From: Psychroflexus sediminis
Lineage (GTDB): Bacteria; Bacteroidota; Bacteroidia; Flavobacteriales; Flavobacteriaceae
Length of the DNA stretch: 64,000 bases
Assembly (NCBI RefSeq): GCF_900099815.1
Contig: NZ_FNCW01000005.1
Span: forward strand, 62,001-126,000
Direction of reading: 5' to 3'
In this document: positions 35,269 through 43,323 of the stretch, piece after piece
Numbering within the stretch: the stretch's first letter is position 1
Layout of the letters: each line of letters opens with the position of its first letter
Made by a program: the position numbers and the translations under genes
The notes under the pieces: generated by a model
What the model saw: only the letters and a program-made list of their open reading frames with translations
The model's database searches: none
Told to the model about the DNA's origin: nothing

Positions 35269-37229
35269 CTTGAAATTAAATTTACGCGTTGGTTATTTGA
35301 AATTTTTGTGCCGCTTTTTATCGACTGTTTTATAACTGTACCGTCGCCAATAAGATTCACTTTAAGCCCCAGATTCTCTAAAATCGAAACCGCATCCATG
35401 GCGGGGTAGCCCTTTAAGTCTGGCATGACTGTTTTATATTTCTGAGAAATCTTGAAGTAGTTATCATACTTTTTTTGTACCACATTGGCTTGCATAGATT
35501 CTCTGGAAATTTGATCTTTTATAGGCGTGTCGATATAAATTTTCTGGGCGATTTTTGCGAATACCGGAGCGGCAACTGTACTCCCGTAATAACCAATTTT
35601 AGGATTGGGTTTATGAATGACCACAATACAAGAGTATTTTGGCTCGTCTGCAGGAAAATAGCCCACAAAAGAGGAGATGTAGCGTCCAGCTTCAATCCAG
35701 TATTCGGTTTGACAGGTGCCCGTTTTTCCGGCCATTGAAAAATTAGGATTGCTGATATTACTGCCTGTTCCATCACTTACCACCCTTTCCATCAAATCTT
35801 GAAGTTTCAAAGCAGTTTCTTTGGAACAAATACTTCCCTCAACAAGGGGTTCTGTATAAGATTCGATTAGAGAGTGTTTATCCCTTACTTGTTTTATAAA
35901 TTTCGGCTTTACCTTTAAACCATCATTGGCAATAGCATTATAAAAGGTCAAGGTTTGCAGTGACGTTAATGAAACCCCATACCCAAAAGACATCCACGCT
36001 AAAGTTGTACCGTACCAGTTGGAATCATCAGGATGAGGTATTCTAGGACGACCCTCACCTTTGATTTTCAAACCTATTTTTTCATTAAGGCCCATATTAT
36101 AAAGCCGATTCACAAATTGTTCAGGCTTGTCTTTATAATTCTCATAAATCATTTTGGCAAAGGCTGTGTTAGAAGACACTTCAAAAGCTTCTGCAGCGGA
36201 AATTTTGCCATAGCCTCCACGCTTTGAATCATATACTTTCCTGTCAAAAAACTGAACGATTCCCTTTTCTGTATCGAATACGGTACTCGTATCGATAACC
36301 TTATCTTCTAAAGCCGCAGCAATGCTCATTAATTTGAAAGTGGACCCAGGCTCATGTGGTTCATAAACCGCATAATTGAGTTTTTCGTAATATTTATTTG
36401 AATTCTCAATCCGGCCAAGATTGGAAATCGCCTTGATTTCACCGGTTTTCGTTTCCATGACCACAACGCTTCCATGATCTGCCTCAAAATGCTCTAACTG
36501 CTTTAAAAGCGCGTGGTGTGCCACATCCTGTATATTCACATCGATGGTAGAAATGACATCATACCCGTCTTCTGGCTCTACTTCATTCACATCACTGATA
36601 GGTTTCCACTGTCCTTTAGCTATCTTTTGCTTTAATCTATGTCCTTGTTTTCCCCTCAAATATTCATCAAAAGCACCCTCCAGACCTACATTACCATATC
36701 CAACTGTGCGTTCTCCTATTTTTCCTAAGGGATGTTCGCGTACGGTAAACTGTTCGGCGATAAACCCTCCTTTGTAAGGACCAAGATTGAAAAGCGGAAA
36801 TTCTCTGATAGCGACATAATCTGAGTAATCCAATTGCTTAGCGATAAGCAAATACCTGTTTTTTACTTCTCTGGCACGCTTTAATCGCTGAAGATGATAA
36901 CTTTTAGAATTTCCAAGAAGAGCAGACAATTCAGAAGCTAAATCTGAAGCATGATTCTGAAAATGACGTTCAGAAACCGTTACAGCATCAAATCTTATAT
37001 CGTATTTCGGAACTGAGGTCGCCAATAAATTCATATTTGTATCATAGAGATTCCCCCGGTTAGGCTCTATGTCAAAATTTCTGTACACCGTTTCCTGAGC
37101 TAAATCTTTATACTCCTGACCTTCCATGATTTGGATTTCGAAAAGTTTGTAAGACATCGTCAAAAACAAAACCACCATAACGGCAGCTAAAATGTAAAAC
37201 CGTCTTAAAATGTTTTTATCTGTTGTCAT
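35265..37229 (-). CDS. ftsI: Class B penicillin-binding protein FtsI/PBP3 (septal transpeptidase)
   Basis: The 654-residue protein has an N-terminal membrane anchor (about 8-28), a PBP dimerisation domain, and a transpeptidase domain with the catalytic triad motifs S-T-F-K (in EPGSTFKLMSIA), S-S-N (EVSSNTAFAKM) and K-T-G (MAGKTGTCQTEY). A single PASTA-like domain closes the protein (about 590-654: MPDLKGYPAMDAVSILENLG). It cross-links septal peptidoglycan with FtsW. It starts one base after ftsL. Confidence 0.95.
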   Translation of the reverse strand: MTTDKNILRRFYILAAVMVVLFLTMSYKLFEIQIMEGQEYKDLAQETVYRNFDIEPNRGNLYDTNMNLLATSVPKYDIRFDAVTVSERHFQNHASDLASELSALLGNSKSYHLQRLKRAREVKNRYLLIAKQLDYSDYVAIREFPLFNLGPYKGGFIAEQFTVREHPLGKIGERTVGYGNVGLEGAFDEYLRGKQGHRLKQKIAKGQWKPISDVNEVEPEDGYDVISTIDVNIQDVAHHALLKQLEHFEADHGSVVVMETKTGEIKAISNLGRIENSNKYYEKLNYAVYEPHEPGSTFKLMSIAAALEDKVIDTSTVFDTEKGIVQFFDRKVYDSKRGGYGKISAAEAFEVSSNTAFAKMIYENYKDKPEQFVNRLYNMGLNEKIGLKIKGEGRPRIPHPDDSNWYGTTLAWMSFGYGVSLTSLQTLTFYNAIANDGLKVKPKFIKQVRDKHSLIESYTEPLVEGSICSKETALKLQDLMERVVSDGTGSNISNPNFSMAGKTGTCQTEYWIEAGRYISSFVGYFPADEPKYSCIVVIHKPNPKIGYYGSTVAAPVFAKIAQKIYIDTPIKDQISRESMQANVVQKKYDNYFKISQKYKTVMPDLKGYPAMDAVSILENLGLKVNLIGDGTVIKQSIKSGTKISNNQRVNLISS

Positions 37230-37230
37230 T

Positions 37231-37545
37231 TTATTTGGATTTTACAGTGATTTTATAAGGTGGCTTATCAGATAAACCGATGGAGCGTTCTTTCATTTTC
37301 TCAGCAACATAAGACTCCATTTTTTGCTGCATCACGGTTTTTCGCGTATCTACAAATTCACTTCTGAGTTCTCTGAGCTTTTGATTGAGCTCGGCAACCC
37401 GGTATACCTTTCGCTCAGCGCTATGTGAACTCGCTATCATGATGATGGCCAGCACTGCGCAAAACACAATAAATGCCCAGTTGGTAAAAGCACCTTCACT
37501 AACCAAAAATTTACCTTTTAATATTTTCGCTAAACCATTTGACAT
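37231..37545 (-). CDS. ftsL: FtsL-like divisome protein
   Basis: The 104-residue bitopic protein has one membrane helix (about 22-40: WAFIVFCAVLAIIMIAS), preceded by a short cytoplasmic part and followed by a coiled coil (VAELNQKLRELRSEFVDTRK). It has no conserved catalytic residues. Its position between rsmH and ftsI and its topology match FtsL, which recruits FtsW and FtsI through its coiled coil with FtsB. Identity rests mainly on position. Confidence 0.88.
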   Translation of the reverse strand: MSNGLAKILKGKFLVSEGAFTNWAFIVFCAVLAIIMIASSHSAERKVYRVAELNQKLRELRSEFVDTRKTVMQQKMESYVAEKMKERSIGLSDKPPYKITVKSK

Positions 37546-37547
37546 GA

Positions 37548-38459
37548 TTACAACTTTTCTCCAATTCGTAATTTTGCACTTCTCGATCTATTGTTTTGCC
37601 TCATTTCAGTTTGAGTTGGTGTAATCAACTTTCCAACTTTTCTGAAGGGAACCAGCATGTTGCCATAAAAATCTTTTTCTGGAGCCCCAGAAAATTTCCC
37701 ATCTCTTATGAATCGCTTCACTAATCTGTCTTCCAGGGAATGGTATGAGATTAGACTCAGCCTTCCACCCTTTTTAATCAAGTCTGGAGTTTGGAGTAGA
37801 AACTCTTTAAGAACTTCCATTTCCTGATTGACTTCAATACGTATAGCCTGATACACCTGAGCCAAAAATTTATTGACTTTTGTCGGCGGGAAAAAAGGAA
37901 TAAGCAATGCATTCAACTCTGAAGTCGATTGTATTGGTTTTATAGCTCTTTCTGAAGCTATAGCTTTCGCCAGCTTTCTAGACATCTTTATTTCCCCGTA
38001 TTGCCACAGGACTTGCGATAATTGTTCTTCTGAATAAGTATTTATCATTTCTGAAGCACTGATCCCGGTTTGCTGATCCATTCGCATATCCAGTTCAGCA
38101 TCAAATCGAATAGAAAAACCTCGCTCAGCTTCATCAAATTGATGAGAAGAAACCCCGAAATCCCCAAGAATAGCATCTACCTGCTTTATGCCTTCCAGCT
38201 TTAAAAAACGTTTTATAAATCTGAAATTAGCTTGAATAAGCCTAAATCGCGAATCGTCTATGCTGTTTTCTTGAGCATCCTGATCCTGATCAAACGCGTA
38301 AAGTTTACCATACTCGCCAAGTCGGGATAAAATTTCTCTGGAATGCCCGCCGCCGCCGAAGGTCACATCCACATAAACACCATCTGGCTTTATGGACATG
38401 CCATCAATGCTTTCTTTCAGCAGAACAGGAATATGATAGGCTTCACTCATTAGTTTCAA
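37548..38459 (-). CDS. rsmH: 16S rRNA (cytosine1402-N4)-methyltransferase RsmH
   Basis: RsmH methylates N4 of C1402 in the ribosomal P site using S-adenosylmethionine. The 303-residue protein carries YHIPVLLKESIDGM at the start, VDVTFGGGGHSREIL near 30, the DFGVSSHQFDEAERGFSIRFDAELDMRM block near 97-124, and LSLISYHSLEDRLVKRF near 235. It overlaps the 3' end of mraZ by 17 bases, the normal partner arrangement. Confidence 0.97.
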   Translation of the reverse strand: MKLMSEAYHIPVLLKESIDGMSIKPDGVYVDVTFGGGGHSREILSRLGEYGKLYAFDQDQDAQENSIDDSRFRLIQANFRFIKRFLKLEGIKQVDAILGDFGVSSHQFDEAERGFSIRFDAELDMRMDQQTGISASEMINTYSEEQLSQVLWQYGEIKMSRKLAKAIASERAIKPIQSTSELNALLIPFFPPTKVNKFLAQVYQAIRIEVNQEMEVLKEFLLQTPDLIKKGGRLSLISYHSLEDRLVKRFIRDGKFSGAPEKDFYGNMLVPFRKVGKLITPTQTEMRQNNRSRSAKLRIGEKL

Positions 38460-38898
38460 ATCCCATTACGTCTTCAGCTAAATCTGCGAAGTCTTCAGAA
38501 TCGCTAATGACTGATTCATATTTTTCTTTATTCCAAATCTCTACAATGTTAATTGCAGATGAAACCACAATTTCTTTTTCGATGGAAGCAAAACCGATAA
38601 GGTCTTTCGGGATCAACAATCTTCCATTGGAATCAACTTCGATTATCTTAACACCAGCAGAAAATTTCCTTATAAAATCGTTGTTCTTCTTATTAAAACG
38701 ATTCAAGGCATTCATCTTGTCCATCAGCAGATTCCACTGACTCATGGGGTATAATTCTAGACAAGGCTGAAACACAGATCGTTTCAAAACGAAACCCTCT
38801 TCAATGATAGGAAGCATTTGCTTTTTTAAACCAGACGGTAGCATAAGTCGACCTTTTGTGTCAACTTTGCATTCGTAAGATCCTATAAGGGTGTTCAT
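38443..38898 (-). CDS. mraZ: Transcriptional regulator MraZ
   Basis: MraZ is the AbrB-like DNA-binding protein that opens the dcw cluster and in other bacteria represses its own promoter. The 151-residue product has the two MraZ repeats: IGSYECKVDTKGRLMLPSGLK near the start, and IIEVDSNGRLLIPKDLIGFA near 85. The open frame continues 18 codons upstream, but that part overlaps the -7 element and the operator repeats, so the ATG at 38896-38898 is the start. It heads a run of thirteen tightly packed genes. Confidence 0.95.
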   Translation of the reverse strand: MNTLIGSYECKVDTKGRLMLPSGLKKQMLPIIEEGFVLKRSVFQPCLELYPMSQWNLLMDKMNALNRFNKKNNDFIRKFSAGVKIIEVDSNGRLLIPKDLIGFASIEKEIVVSSAINIVEIWNKEKYESVISDSEDFADLAEDVMGFETNE

Positions 38899-38918
38899 GG
38901 ATAATTTGATTTCAATTC

Positions 38919-38926
38919 CAAATATA
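38919..38926 (-). promoter_or_regulatory. -7 element of the mraZ/dcw promoter (TATATTTG)
   Basis: On the minus strand TATATTTG is a perfect TAnnTTTG match 20 bases before the mraZ ATG. The place for the TTG element is occupied by the GTGGTA operator boxes, with no TTG there. Confidence 0.65.
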
Positions 38927-38936
38927 TCGAATTTTT

Positions 38937-38962
38937 TACCACATTTTACCACTTTCTACCAC
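38937..38962 (-). promoter_or_regulatory. Probable MraZ operator: three GTGGTA boxes with 10-bp period
   Basis: Read on the minus strand, GTGGTA occurs three times at exact 10-base steps (plus-strand TACCAC at 38937-38942, 38947-38952 and 38957-38962), each followed by an A-rich tetramer. This matches the known MraZ operator design of direct G-rich repeats on one DNA face (TGGGN or AAAGTGK repeats in other bacteria). The boxes overlap the -33 region, which fits repression of the dcw cluster by its first gene product. Confidence 0.8.
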
Positions 38963-39212
38963 ATTGTGGATAACTTTTTTAATTAGCAGTCTTTAAGACT
39001 TGTTGAAAGCAGTAAGTATCATAGGTTTCAGGTTTTTCTCAAAACACCAAAACGCTGTGGATAAAGTCAATAATCCTTAATTTTTGAGCAGGAAGTCAAT
39101 AGTTAAATCAGTTTTTTACCTCTAAATCAACCCTAAGAGTCTTATTTACAATCGATTAAATTTTGAAAAGACAAGTCCCCTAATCTATAAGGTTTTCTTA
39201 TTCAAATATCTT

Positions 39213-39220
39213 TATATTTG
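39213..39220 (+). promoter_or_regulatory. Putative -7 element (TATATTTG) for the alpha/beta hydrolase-engB pair
   Basis: TATATTTG is a perfect -7 match 24 bases before the ATG at 39244. No TTG is present at the expected spacing, where the sequence is GGTTTTCTT. Confidence 0.5.
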
Positions 39221-39243
39221 AATTTTGAAATTCTGAAAACCTG

Positions 39244-40008
39244 ATGGAAGAACATATAACGCAAGAAGGCAAGTTTAAATACTTTGAGAAAGGTGAAGGC
39301 ACCCCCATTGTTATTTTACACGGACTCATGGGTGGTTTGAGTAACTTCGATGGAGTTATGACTTATTTTCCAGAAAAAGGCTATAAAGTTGTAGTTCCTG
39401 AATTACCGCTTTATGACTTACCACTACTTAAAACCAACATAAAGAATATAACCAAATACATCAAGGAATTCATAGATTTTAAATCTTATGGGGAGGTGAT
39501 TTTAGTAGGAAATTCTCTGGGTGGTCACATAGGATTACTGACTACAAAACTTTATCCCGATATTGTAAAAGCACTTGTTATCACCGGAAGTTCTGGACTA
39601 TATGAAAGTGCTATGGGTGAAAGTTATCCAAAGCGTGGTGATTATGAGTATATAAAAAAGAAAGCCCAGGATGTGTTCTACGATCCAGAAGTTGCAACTC
39701 AGGAAATCATTGATGACGTTTACAGTGTAGTCAACGACAGAAGCAAGCTGATAAGAACCTTATCTATTGCGAAAAGCGCTATCCGTCATAATATGTCCAA
39801 AGATTTACCCACGATGCATACTCCAACCTGTATCATTTGGGGAAGACAGGATCAAGTCACCCCCCCCCAAGTCGCTAAAGATTTTGATAACCTTCTACCA
39901 GATTCTGAATTGTTTTGGATAGACAAATGCGGCCATGCTGCCATGATGGAGCATCCTGACGAGTTCAATGACATTTTATATGCCTGGCTTGAGAAAAGAA
40001 AATTCTAA
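39244..40008 (+). CDS. Alpha/beta fold hydrolase with an internal C9 tract
   Basis: The 254-residue protein has the alpha/beta-hydrolase features: the oxyanion strand VILHGLMGG near 24-31, the nucleophile S91 in GNSLGGH, and the histidine in [13 protein letters not shown] near 240. It resembles esterases and C-C hydrolases, and the substrate is not predictable. Codons for V-T-P-P-Q contain a run of nine C at 39860-39868, unusual in this AT-rich sequence. A one-base slip there would remove the catalytic histidine. The gene lies 11 bases before engB and probably shares its transcript. Confidence 0.85.
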   Translation: MEEHITQEGKFKYFEKGEGTPIVILHGLMGGLSNFDGVMTYFPEKGYKVVVPELPLYDLPLLKTNIKNITKYIKEFIDFKSYGEVILVGNSLGGHIGLLTTKLYPDIVKALVITGSSGLYESAMGESYPKRGDYEYIKKKAQDVFYDPEVATQEIIDDVYSVVNDRSKLIRTLSIAKSAIRHNMSKDLPTMHTPTCIIWGRQDQVTPPQVAKDFDNLLPDSELFWIDKCGHAAMMEHPDEFNDILYAWLEKRKF

Positions 40009-40019
40009 GACTTGCGCTG

Positions 40020-40619
40020 ATGAAAATTAAAACTTCAACATTTGTAGTAAGTAATTCAGATGTGGCAAAATGTCCTGTTTCACATTTACCAGAGTATGCC
40101 TTTATCGGTCGAAGTAATGTTGGCAAATCTTCGTTAATCAATATGCTCACGGGTAGAAAAAATCTTGCTAAAGTTTCTGGAAAGCCAGGAAAAACAAGGC
40201 TTATCAATCACTTTCTTATCAACGACAACTGGCACCTTGTAGATTTGCCAGGTTACGGGTATGCTAAAGTAAGCAAGCAGGAGAAAAAAACATTCCAGAA
40301 ATATATCACGGCTTATTTTGAAAAGCGACAGCAACTTGTCAACACATTTATTCTGGTCGATTGCAGACATGAACCCCAGCCCATAGATCTTGAGTTTTTG
40401 GAATGGATGGGAACCAACGCCATACCATTTTCGATAGTCTTTACCAAAGCAGATAAGTTAAAGCCTGAAGCTTTAGACAGGAATATTGCTGCATATAAAG
40501 CGAAATTGATGGAAACCTGGGTAGAATTACCGCCTTATTTTATCACGTCATCTTCGAATAAAACCGGGCGAGATGAAATTCTAAATTATATCCAAAGCAT
40601 CAATGATACTTTGAAGTAA
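40020..40619 (+). CDS. engB: Ribosome biogenesis GTP-binding protein EngB/YsxC
   Basis: This essential GTPase helps late assembly of the large ribosomal subunit. The 199-residue protein has the P loop [14 protein letters not shown] near 31-44, the [11 protein letters not shown] switch I region, DLPGYGYAK near 75 and TKADK near 140. It is cytoplasmic and of normal length, 11 bases downstream of the alpha/beta hydrolase gene. Confidence 0.96.
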   Translation: MKIKTSTFVVSNSDVAKCPVSHLPEYAFIGRSNVGKSSLINMLTGRKNLAKVSGKPGKTRLINHFLINDNWHLVDLPGYGYAKVSKQEKKTFQKYITAYFEKRQQLVNTFILVDCRHEPQPIDLEFLEWMGTNAIPFSIVFTKADKLKPEALDRNIAAYKAKLMETWVELPPYFITSSSNKTGRDEILNYIQSINDTLK

Positions 40620-40682
40620 TCATACCCATTTTACCTCATCCAGAAATATCTAAAACGCCCTATTATTTTAATCTAGATGGTC

Positions 40683-41051
40683 TTACAATCGCGATTTAAT
40701 TTTCTCGATTAAGACCTCAACAGTTTCAATTTGACTGAGCTCTTGTTTTCCTATCAAAACACTTAGATCATAATTGTCTTGATAAAGAACAACAGGAAGA
40801 TCATGCAGTTTTTCAAATTTGGATTTGAATCTGCTCTGATATTCATCCTTATGTAAAAACGACATCTCTATATCGCTTTGTTTTTTGAAGGCTTTCCATT
40901 TTTTTTGTTCAGAAAAAAGGCCATAAGTGAGTTCACATAACTTGCATTCATAGGTTTTTGGACTTAAAATTTTATGAACACTATCTAGTAAAGAATGGCT
41001 AACACCTGAACTGGCATTATAAACAAAAATTAAAGCTTTATTTTTTTGCAT
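40683..41051 (-). CDS. Conserved hypothetical protein with a CxxC motif
   Basis: The 122-residue protein starts MQKNKALIFVYNASSG and has a CxLC motif (YECKLCELTYGLF) near residues 34-46. A LPVVLYQDNYDLSVLIG strand-loop follows near residue 90. I recall this pattern from a small bacterial family without a known function, sometimes labelled GTPase in databases, although no P loop is visible. The CxxC could bind metal or act in redox. The gene overlaps the 3' end of gldC by 14 bases, so it probably belongs to the gldB-gldC operon. An ATG four codons upstream is also possible. Confidence 0.7.
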   Translation of the reverse strand: MQKNKALIFVYNASSGVSHSLLDSVHKILSPKTYECKLCELTYGLFSEQKKWKAFKKQSDIEMSFLHKDEYQSRFKSKFEKLHDLPVVLYQDNYDLSVLIGKQELSQIETVEVLIEKIKSRL

Positions 41052-41391
41052 TGTTTTGAGCATCTTTTATGTCCAACTTTTCTGCAAAATAATCACAAAA
41101 GTCTTTCATGGTTTCCGTCATTTTTTGATCATCAGTGGCTCTTTGGAAGGTGTCTGTCATTCCTACAAAGATTTGATGAAAAAACTTTTTCATCTCATCC
41201 ACTGGCATTTCTTTGGTCCAAAGATCGATGCGTAAAGTTTCCTGGGCTTTATGATCCCAGATACTTAAAAAAGCAGCTTTCGCTTCTTCATTCTCTATAC
41301 CACCATCCTGGGCAGACCAGGTTAATTTTTCCGGAATTCTATTTTCGTCGGTGACAACGTTGATTTTGATTTCAGACTTTTTTTCAATCAT
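41038..41391 (-). CDS. gldC: Gliding motility protein GldC
   Basis: The 117-residue protein matches GldC of Flavobacterium: EIKINVVTDENRIPEKLTW, DLWTKEMPVDEMKKFFHQ and MKDFCDYFAEKLDIK are recognisable blocks. GldC is a small accessory protein of gliding in Flavobacteriia, and its exact role is unknown. It lies two bases after gldB and overlaps the next gene, so the three are one transcript. Confidence 0.9.
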   Translation of the reverse strand: MIEKKSEIKINVVTDENRIPEKLTWSAQDGGIENEEAKAAFLSIWDHKAQETLRIDLWTKEMPVDEMKKFFHQIFVGMTDTFQRATDDQKMTETMKDFCDYFAEKLDIKDAQNNAKK

Positions 41392-41393
41392 AA

Positions 41394-42359
41394 CTAAGGT
41401 TTATATTTTGATTTTTTAAAAATAACATCAGACTCTAGTTCTAGCAGCTCTTTTATGCTTGTATTAGGATATTTATCCATATAAGCTCGAACAATTTGCC
41501 ATCCTATATACTGGCCGATTCTGGGAGAAGACTCGTTATCCAATTCCAGATAAAATTTGGAATAAGGAGAAAGATTGATAAATCTGTCTTCCAGACGGAT
41601 ATCGGTTGAATAAATCAATTCGTTTTCTACAAAAAAAGACCAGATTTGAGTTTCATTCGCTTTAGCCCATTTTAATTGATCTTCAGAATAATAAATCTTA
41701 GCAGCATTGGATTCAAAAGGCATTAAAAAATCCTTCAAATAAAGTATTTTCCCATAATAAATCATGTCAGACAAAAATGTTCTTGACCGCTCCGGACTAA
41801 TTTTTTGTTTGGCAAAAACACTTGCAATATCAGATATTAAAAATTTTACATCCTGTTGAAATGCGATATATTCAGAAAGACCCTGATAAAATTTATGCTG
41901 ATTCCCCAAATAGTTGTCCAGGGATATCAACAAAGCATCTTCAGTCAAAACAAGCTTTTGCCTGTAGTTAACCTCTTCGGCTAAAGTATAAACCCGAGGT
42001 ATTTCATAGTTTGGAAAATAATGGGTGACATATTTAAAAAACCGTTCTATTTTTTTGGTTTCTTCATCAAAATCGGTAAATTTTTTTTGAACCTCAGTAT
42101 TGATTTCTTGTTGCAGATCACTTTGCATTTTGGCTATCCACAGACTATCCGGGACCTGGTCAGGGAAAAGCTCCCGGTATTTGGATTTTAAGGCGGGTAA
42201 TTCTTCAGGGGATGCTTCAGCGAATTGAAGATCGAAGCGCACTACCTCCAGATCAATGTCCAGAGCCTCTGCATCAGAATTCAATTTTGAATCCTTATCA
42301 CAGCTTAAAACCAAAAAAAAACTTAACAAAATCAAAAGAAACCTCATATTTCTAAGCAT
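41394..42359 (-). CDS. gldB: Gliding motility lipoprotein GldB
   Basis: GldB is an essential lipoprotein of the gliding/type IX secretion machinery of Flavobacteriia. The 321-residue product has a lipoprotein signal peptide (MRFLLILLSFFLVLSC, Cys at residue 20 of the frame). The mature part includes LEVVRFDLQFAEASPEELP and a C-terminal region ending SDVIFKKSKYKP. The protein could start at either of two nearby ATGs (residue 1 or 5). It leads gldC and is divergent from nadE, as in other Flavobacteriaceae. Confidence 0.93.
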   Translation of the reverse strand: MLRNMRFLLILLSFFLVLSCDKDSKLNSDAEALDIDLEVVRFDLQFAEASPEELPALKSKYRELFPDQVPDSLWIAKMQSDLQQEINTEVQKKFTDFDEETKKIERFFKYVTHYFPNYEIPRVYTLAEEVNYRQKLVLTEDALLISLDNYLGNQHKFYQGLSEYIAFQQDVKFLISDIASVFAKQKISPERSRTFLSDMIYYGKILYLKDFLMPFESNAAKIYYSEDQLKWAKANETQIWSFFVENELIYSTDIRLEDRFINLSPYSKFYLELDNESSPRIGQYIGWQIVRAYMDKYPNTSIKELLELESDVIFKKSKYKP

Positions 42360-42385
42360 AGGGTTTAGTAAATAAATAGATTATA

Positions 42386-42404
42386 TATATTTGATGCAAA
42401 TGTA
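42386..42404. promoter_or_regulatory. Back-to-back -7 elements of nadE and gldB
   Basis: TATATTTG at 42386-42393 points right toward nadE. TACATTTG on the minus strand at 42397-42404 points left toward gldB. Both match TAnnTTTG, and they lie three bases apart in the 71-base divergent spacer. Clear TTG elements are not seen. Confidence 0.45.
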
Positions 42405-42430
42405 AGTATTAAAGCCTAAAAAGAAGCCAG

Positions 42431-43213
42431 ATGAAAACCCGGAAAACTATCGATTATATAACGGAATGGTTGAAAGATTATTTAAAAAAAAGCAAACAGA
42501 ATGGTTTTGTGATCGGGGTTTCTGGAGGAGTAGATTCGGCTGTAACATCGGCACTTTGTGCAAACACTGGAAAGCCTACTTTATGCGTAGAGTTACCCAT
42601 TCATCAGGATAAATCTCAGGTATCCAGAGCCCGAAAACACATAGAGCATCTGGAAGGGCGATTTGCAAACGTGAGTTCTGTAAAAGTGGATTTATCCAAT
42701 ACCTTTGACACCTTCAAAGCTAGCTTACCAGAAATTGAAGACAAAGAGATACAGGATTTTGCTCTAGCCAATTCAAGAGCAAGATTGAGGATGACAAGCC
42801 TTTACTATTTTGCTGGCATTCATGGATATTTAGTTGCAGGCACCGGTAATAAAGTTGAGGATTTCGGAGTTGGTTTTTATACTAAATATGGTGATGGGGG
42901 TGTAGATTTAAGTCCTATAGCAGACTTGATGAAAAGCGAAGTCTTTGCGCTGGCTGAAAGCTTAAGTGTTATCGATGACATTCAAAACGCCGAACCCACG
43001 GATGGCTTGTTTGGCGACAGCAGAACAGATGAAGACCAGATTGGAGCGAGCTATGATGAGCTTGAATGGGCGATGAGGTTTGAAGGAGATAAATCTGAAA
43101 CATCAGACCGACAAGAAGAAGTTTTGAAAATTTATAAAAGATTAAATACTGCCAATCAACACAAAATGCAGCCTATCCCTGTTTGTGAAATTCCTGAAGA
43201 GTATAAAGATTAA
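42431..43213 (+). CDS. nadE: NAD(+) synthase (ammonia-type)
   Basis: NadE amidates nicotinic acid adenine dinucleotide to NAD in the cytoplasm. The 260-residue protein has the N-type ATP pyrophosphatase loop GVSGGVDSAVTSAL near 30-43, LVAGTGNKVEDFGVGFYTKYGDGGVDLSPIADL near 137-168, and a C-terminal PIPVCEIPEEYKD. It has no glutaminase domain, so ammonia or a separate amidotransferase must supply nitrogen. It is monocistronic and divergent from gldB. Confidence 0.95.
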   Translation: MKTRKTIDYITEWLKDYLKKSKQNGFVIGVSGGVDSAVTSALCANTGKPTLCVELPIHQDKSQVSRARKHIEHLEGRFANVSSVKVDLSNTFDTFKASLPEIEDKEIQDFALANSRARLRMTSLYYFAGIHGYLVAGTGNKVEDFGVGFYTKYGDGGVDLSPIADLMKSEVFALAESLSVIDDIQNAEPTDGLFGDSRTDEDQIGASYDELEWAMRFEGDKSETSDRQEEVLKIYKRLNTANQHKMQPIPVCEIPEEYKD

Positions 43214-43323
43214 TTACTACATCAGAGCGGGTAACACTGCTTATTCAATCCGTATTTATCAAGTCTTTTAATGTCAACCTTGGAATGAATCCAGGATAGA
43301 CTCACTTAAAGAAAGATTCCGGA

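Larger units (their letters stand above)
38899..39243. other. 345-base divergent region between mraZ and the alpha/beta hydrolase gene
   Basis: This contains the dcw promoter and operator on the left and a plus-strand TATATTTG at 39213-39220 on the right. The middle, about 38965-39205, shows no gene and no clear hairpin. Confidence 0.6.
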
